Source: DASZTU01 sp035547675 (GTDB taxonomy: Bacteria > Pseudomonadota > Alphaproteobacteria > Rhizobiales > Devosiaceae). Taken from it: a stretch of 64,000 nucleotides of DNA. Below the pieces are notes generated by a model. It ran no database searches. It was not told where the DNA came from and saw only the letters and a list, made by a program, of their open reading frames with translations. Of this stretch, positions 26,268 to 35,256 are shown piece by piece. Location of the stretch: positions 3,094 to 67,093 of the forward strand of contig DASZUI010000056.1 in the NCBI GenBank assembly GCA_035547675.1, written 5' to 3'. The position numbers and the translations under genes were made by a program. The stretch's first letter is position 1, and each line of letters begins with the position of its first letter.

Positions 26268-27194
26268 ATGGGCGTCTGGGTCGATACGGATATGGGCTTT
26301 GACGACCTCGTGGCCATTCTGGTGCTGCAGCATGCCGGCCTCCAGATCGACGGTGTTTCGCTGGTCTTCGGCAACGCATCGCTCGAGCGGGTGAAAGCCA
26401 ACGCGGCCGGCCTCGCCGCGGCGCTGGGCTGGCATTTTCCCATCCACGCCGGCCGCGACCGCTCCGTGCTGGGCCGCATGGATACGGCGGCCGACATACT
26501 CGGCATCACGGGCCTGCCGAGCGCGGGCCGCGCGCTGCCTGAGGCGGCGGCCGAGTTGCCGCACGATGCTTTCGCGGCGCTCTGCCGCTGGCTCGAGGGA
26601 CCCGGGCCGCACCGCCTGCTCGCCCTCGGACCGCTGGGCAATATCGCGGCGCTCGCGCTCGCCCGGCCCGACCTCGCCGCCCGCATCGACGAGTTCGTCT
26701 GGATGGGCGGCGGCGTGACCACCGGCAATCACACCGCCTCGGCCGAATTCAACGCCGCGATGGACCCCGAGGCCGTGGCCATCGTGCTGGCGCATGGGCT
26801 GCCGCTCAAGATGGTCGACCTCGACGCCTGCCGGAGAAACGTCTTCGTGCCGGCCGATGTCGGCCCGCTGCGCGCGGCGGGCGGGCCCAATGCCGAGCTG
26901 TTGGCCGATCTCTTCGCCGCCGATGTCGATATCGGCGTGCGCCGCGGCCGGCCCGGCCATTCGCTCTACGATCCCGTCGCCGCCATGGCCCTGGCCCATC
27001 CCGAGCTGATTCAGTTCAGGCCCGCCCGGATCGACATGGAGCTGGCCGGCAGCCTGACCCGTGGCCGCACCGTCATCGACACGCGGCCGGGCAGCCAGCC
27101 CAATGCCAGCTACGCCGCCGAGCTCGACGCGCCGGCGGTACGCGACGTGATCACCGGGGCCATCAGGGCAGCCGCGGCCCGAAGCCGGCCCTAG
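26268..27194 (+). CDS. Nucleoside hydrolase
   Basis: A 308-residue inosine/uridine-preferring nucleoside hydrolase family protein (N-ribohydrolase, calcium-dependent). The family signature DTDMGFDDLVAI opens the protein and supplies the Asp cluster that binds calcium and ribose; MGGGV and EFNAAMDPEA are the other family blocks, and the C-terminal His-Asp motif is HSLYDPVA. The ATG at 26268 is chosen just before the signature; TTG at 26256 is possible. Its stop overlaps the convergent M20 gene by four bases. Confidence 0.87.
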   Translation: MGVWVDTDMGFDDLVAILVLQHAGLQIDGVSLVFGNASLERVKANAAGLAAALGWHFPIHAGRDRSVLGRMDTAADILGITGLPSAGRALPEAAAELPHDAFAALCRWLEGPGPHRLLALGPLGNIAALALARPDLAARIDEFVWMGGGVTTGNHTASAEFNAAMDPEAVAIVLAHGLPLKMVDLDACRRNVFVPADVGPLRAAGGPNAELLADLFAADVDIGVRRGRPGHSLYDPVAAMALAHPELIQFRPARIDMELAGSLTRGRTVIDTRPGSQPNASYAAELDAPAVRDVITGAIRAAAARSRP

Positions 27195-28357
27195 CGCAAT
27201 TCCCGCTCGACAAGGCTTACCCAGAAGGCCGCGCCCGGCGCGATGGCCGCGTCGTTGAAATCGTAGCGCGTATTGTGGTGCAGCGCGCCTTCCGCTGCCG
27301 GGCCATTGCCGAGCCAGACATAGCAGCCCGGCGCCTCGCCGGCGAAATAGGCGAAATCGTCGCCGGCCGTGGAGGGCGGGAAGCGGGTCAGCGTCCCCGC
27401 GCCGAACACGGCCTCGGCCGCCCCCAGCGCCCGCCGGGTCGCGTCGGGATCGTTGACCACCGGCGGAATGCGCCGCTCGAAGCGATAATCCGCCTCGATC
27501 CCGAACATGCTGGCGACGCCCTGCGCCAGCCGTCCGATCTCCGTTTCGAGCTGATCGCGGACAATGGGCGTATAGGCGCGCGCCGTGCCGCCGATTTCGG
27601 CAATATCGGGGATGACATTCAGCGCCAGCGGATTGCCCGCCTGCACCGAGCAGGCGCTGACCACCGCCGGCTGCAGCGGATCGACCACGCGGCCGACGAT
27701 CGTCTGCAGTGCCGCGATGAAGTGGCCGGCGGCGGTGACCGGGTCTTTCCCCAGATGCGGCTTAGCCCCATGCGTGCCGATGCCCCTGAAGGTCACCCGC
27801 CAGCTATCGGAGGAGGCGAGCTGCGGCCCCTCGACCACCGCCATCTCGCCGATGTCGAGCCCCGGCATGTTGTGGAGCCCATAAACCGCCTCGCACGGAA
27901 AGAGCCGAAACAGCCCCTCCTCGACCATGCGCTTCGCCCCGCCGCGCCCTTCCTCGGCCGGCTGGAAGATGAAATGCACCGTGCCGGTAAAATGGCGGGT
28001 CGCGGCAAGATAGCGCGCCGCGCCGAGCAGCATGGTCATGTGGCCGTCATGGCCGCAGGCATGCATCTTGCCCGGCGCCAGCGATTTATAGGGCCGGTCG
28101 GCCATTTCCGGCATGGCGAGCGCATCCATGTCAGCACGCAGGCCGATCGCGCGCGGTCCATTGCCCACCCTGAGCGTGCCGACGACGCCGGTGCCGCCAA
28201 GCCCGCGATGCACCTCGAGCCCGAGCCGCGTCAGTTCCGCCGCGACGATCTCGCTGGTTCGCTGCTCCTCGAAGCCGAGCTCGGGATGGGCGTGGAAGTC
28301 GTGCCGCAGCGCGGTCAGGAAGGGCAGGTCCTCTATGATCGGCTGCGGGATGTTCAT
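27191..28357 (-). CDS. M20 family amidohydrolase (N-acyl amino acid type)
   Basis: A 388-residue zinc aminoacylase/carboxypeptidase of the M20D type. Metal-binding blocks: HACGHDGH, PAEEGRGGA, LHNMPG, and the final HHNTRYDFND. A dimerisation insert occupies the middle (GTHGAKPHLGKDP). ATG at 28357 overlaps the stop of the ABC ATPase gene (ATGA), making it the last gene of the importer operon. It therefore probably deacylates the compound brought in by that importer; the substrate is unknown. Confidence 0.88.
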   Translation of the reverse strand: MNIPQPIIEDLPFLTALRHDFHAHPELGFEEQRTSEIVAAELTRLGLEVHRGLGGTGVVGTLRVGNGPRAIGLRADMDALAMPEMADRPYKSLAPGKMHACGHDGHMTMLLGAARYLAATRHFTGTVHFIFQPAEEGRGGAKRMVEEGLFRLFPCEAVYGLHNMPGLDIGEMAVVEGPQLASSDSWRVTFRGIGTHGAKPHLGKDPVTAAGHFIAALQTIVGRVVDPLQPAVVSACSVQAGNPLALNVIPDIAEIGGTARAYTPIVRDQLETEIGRLAQGVASMFGIEADYRFERRIPPVVNDPDATRRALGAAEAVFGAGTLTRFPPSTAGDDFAYFAGEAPGCYVWLGNGPAAEGALHHNTRYDFNDAAIAPGAAFWVSLVERELR

Positions 28358-29406
28358 CGGCTTTCCGGCTTCAATACGCAGCACTGCTCGGCGACGGGCA
28401 CCAGCACCGCATGCCCGTCCTGCGCCTCGACCGAGCCATTGGCCACCAACTCGCCCACCGCGCTCTGGCAGCGATATTGATAGGTGCGCCCAAGATAGGT
28501 CCTGAGCCCCAGCACGACCGGAATGCCGTTGCCGGCGCCCGCCACCAGCAGCCCGTCCGGCCGGGCGGCGAGCACGAATGCGTCGGGGATCGGCCCGAAC
28601 TGGTCTTGCGACAGCACCAGCTTGGCGCCGCCCGCCATCTCCCCGGTCACGCTGGCGCCATCGCGCTCGACCACCCGCATCGGGATCATGTTCTCATAGC
28701 CGACGAAGCGCGCGACGAAGGCGTTGCCCGGCCGGCGATAGAGCACTTCGGGCGTGTCGAGCTGTTCGATCCGGCCGGCATTCATCACCGCCACCCGGTC
28801 GGAGATCGAAAACGCCTCCTCCTGGTCATGCGTGACGTAAAGCGCGGTGTTGCCATTGGCTCGCTGCAGCCGCCGGATTTCGACACGCATGTCGATGCGG
28901 AGCTTGGCGTCGAGGTTGGAGAGCGGCTCGTCGAACATCAGCAGCGCCGGGTCGATCACCAGCGCCCGCGCCAGCGCCACGCGCTGCTTCTGCCCGCCCG
29001 AAAGCGCGCCCGGATAGCGGTCGGCGAGTTCCGAGAGGCCGACGCGCTCCAGCATGGTGCCCGCCCGCTTCTGCCGCTCGGCGGCGTCGATCCCGCGCTG
29101 CTTCAGGCCGAAGGCGACATTGTCCACGACCTTGAGGTGCGGGAACAGCGCATAGTTCTGGAACACGATGCCGATGTCGCGCCGATGCGCCGGCACCCCG
29201 ACGAGGTCGCGCCCGCCCAGCAGGATGCGCCCGCTGCTCGGGCTCAGGAAACCGGCGACGAGCCGCAGCGTCGTCGTCTTGCCGCAGCCCGAGGAGCCGA
29301 GCAGCGACACCATTTCGCCCGCCGCTACCTCGAGCGACAGGTCGTGCAGCACCCGCGTGCTGCCATACTGGTTGCTGACGGATTGGAGCGAGAGCGAAGC
29401 GGTCAT
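28354..29406 (-). CDS. ABC importer ATPase, spermidine/putrescine (PotA) type
   Basis: A 350-residue ATPase: Walker A GSSGCGKTT, Q-loop VFQNYALFPH, signature LSGGQKQR, Walker B LLMFDEP, H-loop VTHDQEEA, then a C-terminal TOBE-like regulatory domain (YRRPGNAFVARFVGYEN onward). ATG at 29406 overlaps the TAA of the permease gene by one base. Co-transcribed with two permeases and the M20 gene. The specificity could be polyamine, iron or an acylated amine. Confidence 0.9.
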   Translation of the reverse strand: MTASLSLQSVSNQYGSTRVLHDLSLEVAAGEMVSLLGSSGCGKTTTLRLVAGFLSPSSGRILLGGRDLVGVPAHRRDIGIVFQNYALFPHLKVVDNVAFGLKQRGIDAAERQKRAGTMLERVGLSELADRYPGALSGGQKQRVALARALVIDPALLMFDEPLSNLDAKLRIDMRVEIRRLQRANGNTALYVTHDQEEAFSISDRVAVMNAGRIEQLDTPEVLYRRPGNAFVARFVGYENMIPMRVVERDGASVTGEMAGGAKLVLSQDQFGPIPDAFVLAARPDGLLVAGAGNGIPVVLGLRTYLGRTYQYRCQSAVGELVANGSVEAQDGHAVLVPVAEQCCVLKPESR

Positions 29407-30194
29407 TACTTGGTCAGGAAGGTGAGTCCGAGGGTCGCTTCGACGCCCGCCATGACGACCACCGTCACCAGCATCAGCAGCACCGAAACCGAGGCGACGG
29501 TCGGATCGAAGAACTGATCCATATATGCGAGAATCTGGATCGGCAAAGTGGAAACGCCGGGCCCGGTGAGAAAGAGCGATACCGACACGTCGTTGATCGA
29601 GGTGATGAAGGCGAGGATGAAGGCCGCGATCACGCCCGACCGGATATTGGGCAAAACCACGGTGAAGAAGGTCTTGAGCGGATGCGAGCCGAGGCTGATC
29701 GCCGCCTCCTCGATGGAAAAGTCGAAGGAGGCGAGGCTGGCGCTCACCACCCGCACCGCATAGGGCAGCACCAGCAAGGCGTGGCCGATCAGCAGCCCCG
29801 GGAAATAGGGCACGCCGAGCCCGATGATCATCGACTTCATCAGCGAGAAGCCGAGCACGATTTCCGGGATCAGCACCGGCAGCACATAGACCGTGCCGAG
29901 CCAGCGTGGCAGGGCGATGCGGAAGCGGTTGAGCGCATAGGCGGTCGGAATACCCACCAGGAGCGACAGCAGCGTGCCGAAGACGCCGAGCTGAAAGCTC
30001 GTGACCATGGTCGAGCGGAAGGCATCGACCGCGAAGATGTTCTCGAACCAGCGCAGCGTCAGCCCGCGCGGCGGGAAGGTGAGGAAAGTGGTATCGGAGA
30101 GCGAGGCGCCGATGATGATGATCAGCGGCGCGACGAGGAAAATCATCACCAGCGCCGCGAAGCCGACCAGCAGGGGGTTGATTCTCGCGTTCAT
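29406..30194 (-). CDS. ABC permease, PotC type
   Basis: A 262-residue inner-membrane permease with about six transmembrane helices and the EAA loop EEAAISLGSHPLKTFFTVVLP that docks on the ATPase. Start ATG at 30194 overlaps the upstream permease stop (ATGA). Pairs with the PotB-type permease to form the channel. Confidence 0.9.
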   Translation of the reverse strand: MNARINPLLVGFAALVMIFLVAPLIIIIGASLSDTTFLTFPPRGLTLRWFENIFAVDAFRSTMVTSFQLGVFGTLLSLLVGIPTAYALNRFRIALPRWLGTVYVLPVLIPEIVLGFSLMKSMIIGLGVPYFPGLLIGHALLVLPYAVRVVSASLASFDFSIEEAAISLGSHPLKTFFTVVLPNIRSGVIAAFILAFITSINDVSVSLFLTGPGVSTLPIQILAYMDQFFDPTVASVSVLLMLVTVVVMAGVEATLGLTFLTK

Positions 30195-31018
30195 CAGGCG
30201 GCCACCGGGTTGAGCCGGCGAGCGAGCGCCGACATGGCAATGACGATGGCGATGGTCAATACGACCATGATGACGGCGATGGTCGAGGCGAGCGTCCAGT
30301 CGAAGGTCACCATGGCCTGCTGGTAGAGCAGGGTGCCCATCATCATCTGCTGTTCGCCGCCGAGCAATTGCGGCGTGGCATAGGATGTGAAGCTCCCGGT
30401 GAACACCAGCACCGCCCCCACGATCAGCCCCGGCGTCGCCAGCGGCAGGATCACCTGCCGCATGGTGGCGGCCGGCGTCGCGCCGAGCGAGGTGGAGGCC
30501 TGCAGCAGGTCTTCGGGTATGCTCTCAAGCACGCCGACCAGCGTCAGGATCATCAGCGGCACGAAAAGATAGACCATCGCCACGATCACCGAGCCTTCGG
30601 TGTAGAGCATCGAAAGCGGCGCCGGGATGATGTGAAGCGCCAGCAGCGTCGAATTGAGGATGCCGTTCTTGCCCAGGATGATCAGCCAGGCGAAGGAGCG
30701 GACGACGACCCCGGTGAGCAGCGGAAAGACCGCCGCCATGATCAGCAGGCCCTTGGCGCGGCGCGGCGCCCGCGCGATCACATAGGCGGTGAGGAAGCCG
30801 ACGATCACCGAGATAATCGTGGTGATCACCGCGATCTCCAGCGTCCGGAACAGCACGGTGCGCCGGAATGCCGAGGCAAAATAGCTGACATAGGGCGCGA
30901 AGGGTCCGCGCGGATCGATGAAGGTGGTCGCGAACGTTGCCGCCACCGGCGCGATCAGGAACACCAGCACGGCGAGCGTCGCCGGCCCCACCAGCCCCCA
31001 GGCGAGCCAGCGCTTCAC
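30194..31018 (-). CDS. ABC permease, PotB type
   Basis: A 274-residue inner-membrane permease with six predicted transmembrane helices and the EAA loop LLQASTSLGATPAATMRQVILP. The start is a GTG at 31018, with only a weak ribosome site. It is separated from the binding-protein gene by a 384-base stretch rich in hairpins (31019-31402) that may lower permease expression relative to the binding protein. Confidence 0.88.
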   Translation of the reverse strand: MKRWLAWGLVGPATLAVLVFLIAPVAATFATTFIDPRGPFAPYVSYFASAFRRTVLFRTLEIAVITTIISVIVGFLTAYVIARAPRRAKGLLIMAAVFPLLTGVVVRSFAWLIILGKNGILNSTLLALHIIPAPLSMLYTEGSVIVAMVYLFVPLMILTLVGVLESIPEDLLQASTSLGATPAATMRQVILPLATPGLIVGAVLVFTGSFTSYATPQLLGGEQQMMMGTLLYQQAMVTFDWTLASTIAVIMVVLTIAIVIAMSALARRLNPVAA

Positions 31019-31402
31019 GAGATAGGTCCCGCGATGAAAGTCATGAAGCTCATCGTACCGTCATCATTGTCCGCCGCCCTCCGCACGTCCGGGCCGGGCC
31101 CACAATGCGATTTCGCAAGATTTACCGCGCTTCGGCTAGGCCGCAGGGGTGGCCGGGTCAAGCCCGGCGATGACCGGGGCTGCGGCTTGCCGAAGCACGT
31201 CCTGCCCGCGGCTGGATTCCGGCCTTCGCCGGAATGACACCGCGTTTATCGGCACGGCCTTGCTGTCCTTACGACGTCATTCCGGCGAAGGCCGGAATCC
31301 AGCAACAAGCGCTTTCCTCTCCACGTCATGGCCGGGCTTGGCCCGGCCACCCCCATCGCGCAGGTCAAAAGGGGCACCAAACAGAGTGCCCCCCGCTCCA
31401 GA
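31019..31402. repeat. 384-base hairpin-rich spacer inside the polyamine-type ABC operon
   Basis: No gene is seen here. It holds four small palindromes: GCCGGG-TCAAG-CCCGGC (31152-31168); ATTCCGGC-CTTC-GCCGGAAT (31216-31235); the same stem in the opposite orientation, ATTCCGGC-GAAG-GCCGGAAT (31279-31298); and TGGCCGGGC-TTG-GCCCGGCCA (31329-31349). The two ATTCCGGC units, with flanking CTGG/CCAG and GTC/GAC, can also pair with each other, as can the two outer units. This is a composite REP-like (BIME-style) element, placed between the binding protein and permease genes. Confidence 0.75.
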
Positions 31403-32440
31403 TCACATCCCGAAGATTTCGTTCCAGCGGTCGATCCAGTCGGGCGTCGCCGCGATCATTTTGGCGTAGTCGAGCCGCTGCAGCTTGTTCACCTGGTCGG
31501 CGCCATAGGTCCAGAGCTTCGCCTGGGACGGCTGCAGCACCACCTTGGTCGAGATCGGCGCATCGACGCCCTGCTCGGCCTCCTTCTGCTGCACGTCCTT
31601 GGAGAGGATGAAGTCGATGAACTTGTAGGCGAGGTCCGTGTTCTGCGACCCGACCGGGATGTTCACCGTGTTGAGCACGGCGATGTCGCCTTCCTTGAGG
31701 TCGGCCCAGGTCATGGTGGGCACCGCCTTCTGCATGGAGGCGAGGGTGAAGTCCTGCGTCATGGTGACCGAGACTTCGCCGGTGGAGATCAGGTTCACCA
31801 GATCGGAGCCCGTATTGTAGTTTTTAACCACATTGGGCTTGAGCGCCGCCACGGCGTCGAACGTCTTGTCGGTATCGGTATAAGGATCGACGCCGGCATG
31901 CTCGGCCGCCTTGATCACCACCATCGGCCCGGCGGTCGTGGTGATGCCGGGCAGGGACTCGGTCGATTTGAGGTCGTCCCGCCAGAGATCGTTCCACGAA
32001 GTCAGCGGCTTGACCGTCGCCGAATTGTAGACGAGCCCGATCCGGCCAACGGTATAGGCCGGGCCATAGCCGCCCTGCGGGTCCTTGCCGATGTCGTAGA
32101 TGTCGGCGAGGTTCGGAATTTTGCTGTCGTCGATCTTTTGGAACAGCCCCTGGGCGATGCCCTGCTGCGAATAGGCGTCGGTCAGGTAGATGATGTCCAC
32201 GCCCTTGCCGCCGCGGGCCTTGAGCTTGTTCAGCCGGTCGGCATTGTTGCCGGTCTCGAAGACGATGTTGCAGCCGCAGATCTGCTTGAAGGGCTCGATG
32301 ATGTTGGCGTCCATCTTCTCGCCATTGTAGCCCCACCAGGAGATGGTGAAGGTGCGCTGCTGCGCCTCGGCGGGCGCTGTGGCCAGTGTTCCGAGAAGCA
32401 ATGCCGCCGCTCCCATGCCCGCTGCCCAGAACCATTTCAT
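31403..32440 (-). CDS. ABC substrate-binding protein, spermidine/putrescine type
   Basis: A 345-residue periplasmic binding protein: signal peptide ending AEA (about residue 26), then a two-lobed fold opening FTISWWGYNGEKMDANIIEPF and ending ATPDWIDRWNEIF. ATG at 32440 (MKWFW) is preferred to the in-frame ATG at 32452 because GGAG lies 6 bases upstream of the former. An internal CGC pair near residue 56 may form a disulfide or lipid-independent turn. First gene of the importer operon, divergent from a LysR gene. Confidence 0.87.
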   Translation of the reverse strand: MKWFWAAGMGAAALLLGTLATAPAEAQQRTFTISWWGYNGEKMDANIIEPFKQICGCNIVFETGNNADRLNKLKARGGKGVDIIYLTDAYSQQGIAQGLFQKIDDSKIPNLADIYDIGKDPQGGYGPAYTVGRIGLVYNSATVKPLTSWNDLWRDDLKSTESLPGITTTAGPMVVIKAAEHAGVDPYTDTDKTFDAVAALKPNVVKNYNTGSDLVNLISTGEVSVTMTQDFTLASMQKAVPTMTWADLKEGDIAVLNTVNIPVGSQNTDLAYKFIDFILSKDVQQKEAEQGVDAPISTKVVLQPSQAKLWTYGADQVNKLQRLDYAKMIAATPDWIDRWNEIFGM

Positions 32441-32620
32441 CGCCGTCTCCATCCTTGCTGTGGGCTATGCCTGCCCGTTACCGGCCCTGACGCTATTTTT
32501 TCGGCAGCCCCTTTGCAAGCTCAATGAGTAGGCAAATGCACCTATGCCGGCCGGTCGCGCTGGCGCGTGCGCGGTTGCCGATAGGGACCGGATGGGATAG
32601 GCGAATGGCGGAGGATTTTC

Positions 32621-33694
32621 ATGCACGACGACGAGCAGGCCGATGCCCCGGGCGATCCGAATGCGCCCCAGGGCTGGTCTCTTGCGGGCCCCGGCAAGGA
32701 CCGCAGGCGGGCCGAGATCACCCTGCACCAGTTGCGCATCTTCTGGGCCATCGCCCGCGCCGAGACCCTGACCGCTGCTGCCAAGCGCCTCGGCATGGCG
32801 CAACCCAGCATGTCGCAGCAGCTTTCCAAGCTCGAGACGACCATCGGCGCACGGCTGTTCCACCGCCGCTCCAACGAATTGGTGCTGACCGAGGCCGGCG
32901 AATATCTGCTCCCGCGCGCCGAGCACCTGCTGCGCACCATGAACGAGCTCGAGGAAGGCCTGCACGAATACGGCGCCGGCCAGCGCACCACGCTGCGCCT
33001 GGCGGGTATCAATTCCGTGCTGCGCGTGCTGCTGCCGCGCGCCATGAATGCCGTGCAGGCACGTTTCCCCGGCGCCGAGTTCGACATTCAGGAGGGCGCG
33101 CCTAACGACATCCTCAACATGCTCTATGGCCGCTCGATCAATGTCGGCCTGCTCGCCGCCAATTCGGTGGCCGAGGCGGGGGTGGGCTTCCTCCAGGTGC
33201 CGATCATGGAGGACCCCTATGTGCTGGTCGTCCCGGCCGCGCTCGACCTCGATGGGGTTGCCGATCCCGCCGATCTCGACGCCGGCAGCCGCGCCATTCT
33301 CAACAGCGCCGTGCAATTCGCCTTCGGCACCCAGCATGCCCGGCGCGTGGAGGACTGGTTCGCCAGCGTCCTGCCGCGGCACCGCATCGTCGCCCAGTGC
33401 CGGAGCTTCGAGGTGGCGGTGGGGCTTGCCCGGGCCGGGGCAGGCGTCTGCCTCGCGCCGGCGCTGTCCACCCTGAGCGACGGCGCCGCCCTCGACGGCA
33501 TTCGGCTCTATGCGGTCAATGAGCCGCCGCGCCGGCTGGTGGCGCTCGTCGCCTCCCAATACCGCCGGCAGGAACCCTATGCCGGCCTGATCGAGGCGCT
33601 GCAGGCGGCCGGCGCGGCACAGAGCCTGCCGGAAATCCGGCCTACCCCGCCCTTCCTCGAGAACCTGCCCGCCATCGGCATTCACCGCCCCTGA
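32621..33694 (+). CDS. LysR-family transcriptional regulator
   Basis: A 357-residue LysR regulator with an N-terminal extension of about 30 residues before the helix-turn-helix (LHQLRIFWAIARAETLTAAAKRLGMAQPSMSQQL in parts), then an effector domain. GGAGGA lies upstream of the ATG at 32621. It is divergent from the binding-protein gene across 180 bases, the classical arrangement for a LysR activator of the importer operon. It is convergent with the cytochrome of the second quinoprotein module. Confidence 0.92.
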   Translation: MHDDEQADAPGDPNAPQGWSLAGPGKDRRRAEITLHQLRIFWAIARAETLTAAAKRLGMAQPSMSQQLSKLETTIGARLFHRRSNELVLTEAGEYLLPRAEHLLRTMNELEEGLHEYGAGQRTTLRLAGINSVLRVLLPRAMNAVQARFPGAEFDIQEGAPNDILNMLYGRSINVGLLAANSVAEAGVGFLQVPIMEDPYVLVVPAALDLDGVADPADLDAGSRAILNSAVQFAFGTQHARRVEDWFASVLPRHRIVAQCRSFEVAVGLARAGAGVCLAPALSTLSDGAALDGIRLYAVNEPPRRLVALVASQYRRQEPYAGLIEALQAAGAAQSLPEIRPTPPFLENLPAIGIHRP

Positions 33695-33735
33695 GAGGTG
33701 GTGGCCGACGGCCCGCCGGAGGGGAGGGCAGGAGC

Positions 33736-34290
33736 TTACGGGTAGCTGGAGCACTTGGCGTCGCCGGGGCTGTAATAAGCCTCGCACTCCGCCTTGCTGG
33801 TCGGTCCGCGGCCCTTGAGATAGCCCGCCACATATTCGGCAATGGCGTCGATCTTGTCGTCCGTCAGCGCGATGCCCTTCTGCGGCTTCTGGTGGCCGAC
33901 ATCGGCGGCCTTCATGCCGTAGCAGGCATGCACCGACCAGGCGAGGCGGTCATGCGAGGGCATGCTGGTGCCCGGCCGGCCGCAGGCGATGGTCTCGCGG
34001 ATGTCGGTATATTCGAGCTGCGTCTCGCGCAGCGACGGGCCGGGCGGGATCGGGCCGGTATCCTTGCCATTGCCGGACCAGCCGTGGCAGCTGGCACAGT
34101 CGGCGCTCTTCCAGACGGCCTGGTCGGCCTTGACCTGGTCGGGCGTCAGCGAGCCCGGCGCGACCGTCTTGGCGGCCGGTGCGGCCGCGTCCTGCGCCCA
34201 GGCGAGCTGGGCCGAGGGCAGGGTCATTGGTGCCATCATCAGGCCCAGGGCCGCAACGACCGAGGCTGTGGTAAGCCGCATCAGTTTCAA
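33736..34290 (-). CDS. Cytochrome c of the second quinoprotein module
   Basis: A protein of about 184 residues, exported, with haem site CASCH (65-69) and the blocks of the other two module cytochromes: LRETQLEYTDIRETIACGRPG, MPSHDRLAWSVHACYG and the tail GRGPTSKAECEAYYSPGDAKCSSY. TTG at 34290 has GGAG 6 bases upstream; the ATG at 34281 would be too far from it, though it remains possible. It is the last gene of the minus-strand run that begins with the quinoprotein at 37906. Confidence 0.85.
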   Translation of the reverse strand: MKLMRLTTASVVAALGLMMAPMTLPSAQLAWAQDAAAPAAKTVAPGSLTPDQVKADQAVWKSADCASCHGWSGNGKDTGPIPPGPSLRETQLEYTDIRETIACGRPGTSMPSHDRLAWSVHACYGMKAADVGHQKPQKGIALTDDKIDAIAEYVAGYLKGRGPTSKAECEAYYSPGDAKCSSYP

Positions 34291-34371
34291 TTCGCACTCC
34301 AATCGCTGTGGCGCCGCTACATGGATCGCGGCGCCGCTTCCTACAATGTTTGGCCCCTGCCGCACGAGGCG

Positions 34372-35256
34372 TCACGGATGCGTGGAGCCGTCGGGCATCT
34401 GCGTGCCCGTCAGAACCGCGCCGTCGAAATCGGCATCGCCCACATGGGCGCGATGCAGCACCCCATTGGTTATCTTTGCACCGGCGAGGTTAGCGCCGCG
34501 CAAATCGCTGCTATAAAAAACCGCCTTGTCGGCCGCGACCTTGCTCAAATCGGCATTGCGCAAATCCGCCCAGGGCAGCCGTGTTTCGGCAAGGCTGGCG
34601 CCGGCCATCCTGGCGTCGCGCAGGTCACTATGGTCGAACGAGCTCCGGTCGAGCGTGGCGCCGAGAAAGCTCGCACCGCGCAGCGCCGCCTGCGTGACAT
34701 CGGCTTCGATCAGCCTGGCGCCGTCGAAATCCGCGCCGCCCAGCCGCGTGTGCCCCATCATCGCGCCGGTGAGGTCGGCCTTGACGAATTTCGTGCCGCT
34801 CGCCTGCGCACCATAAAGCATGGCCGCGCCGAGCCTGGCGCCGCTGAGATCGGCCCGGCCGAGATCGGTGCGGTTGAGATCGGCGCCGGTGAGGTCGGCA
34901 CCCGCGAGCACCGCATTGCGCAGCACCGCGGCATGGAAATTGCCGTTCTCGACATTCGCCCCGGAGAGGTTGGCGCCGGTCAGGTCGCCGCGCTTGAAGC
35001 GGGCGCCATCGAGCTTGGCGCCGCTGAAATTCGCACCCGTCATGGTCGCCGCATAGAAATCCGCGCCCGTGAGATCGGCGCCCGACAGGTCGGCCTTGGT
35101 GAGGTCGCGATGCTTGAGGTCGGCGCCGGCGAGACTGCAGCCCGGACAGTTCTTCGAGGCGCCCGCCTTGAAGTCGGCCGCCGCATCGGCCCATGCCGGT
35201 GCAGCGAGCGTCCATCCCAGCGCCGCCGTTACGATGACGAGGACCGGCTTCATCAT
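34372..35256 (-). CDS. Exported pentapeptide-repeat protein with N-terminal CxxC (paralogue)
   Basis: A 294-residue protein: signal peptide (ending AWA), then ASKNCPGCSLAGADL with a CxxC pair, then about 45 tandem pentapeptides (ADLSG, ANFSG, ARFKR, ADLTG...). The layout is the same as the 14382 protein, although similarity outside the repeat is limited to the CxxC cap. The repeats predict a beta-helix of roughly eleven coils. Its ATG overlaps the stop of the conserved secreted protein gene (ATGA), so the two are translationally coupled. Confidence 0.82.
   Translation of the reverse strand: MMKPVLVIVTAALGWTLAAPAWADAAADFKAGASKNCPGCSLAGADLKHRDLTKADLSGADLTGADFYAATMTGANFSGAKLDGARFKRGDLTGANLSGANVENGNFHAAVLRNAVLAGADLTGADLNRTDLGRADLSGARLGAAMLYGAQASGTKFVKADLTGAMMGHTRLGGADFDGARLIEADVTQAALRGASFLGATLDRSSFDHSDLRDARMAGASLAETRLPWADLRNADLSKVAADKAVFYSSDLRGANLAGAKITNGVLHRAHVGDADFDGAVLTGTQMPDGSTHP

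Noticed and set aside
34372..35256. Quasi-periodic DNA repeats resembling a repeat array.
   Set aside because: The 15-base periodicity reflects the pentapeptide coding repeats; units are imperfect and without spacers, so it is not a CRISPR array.
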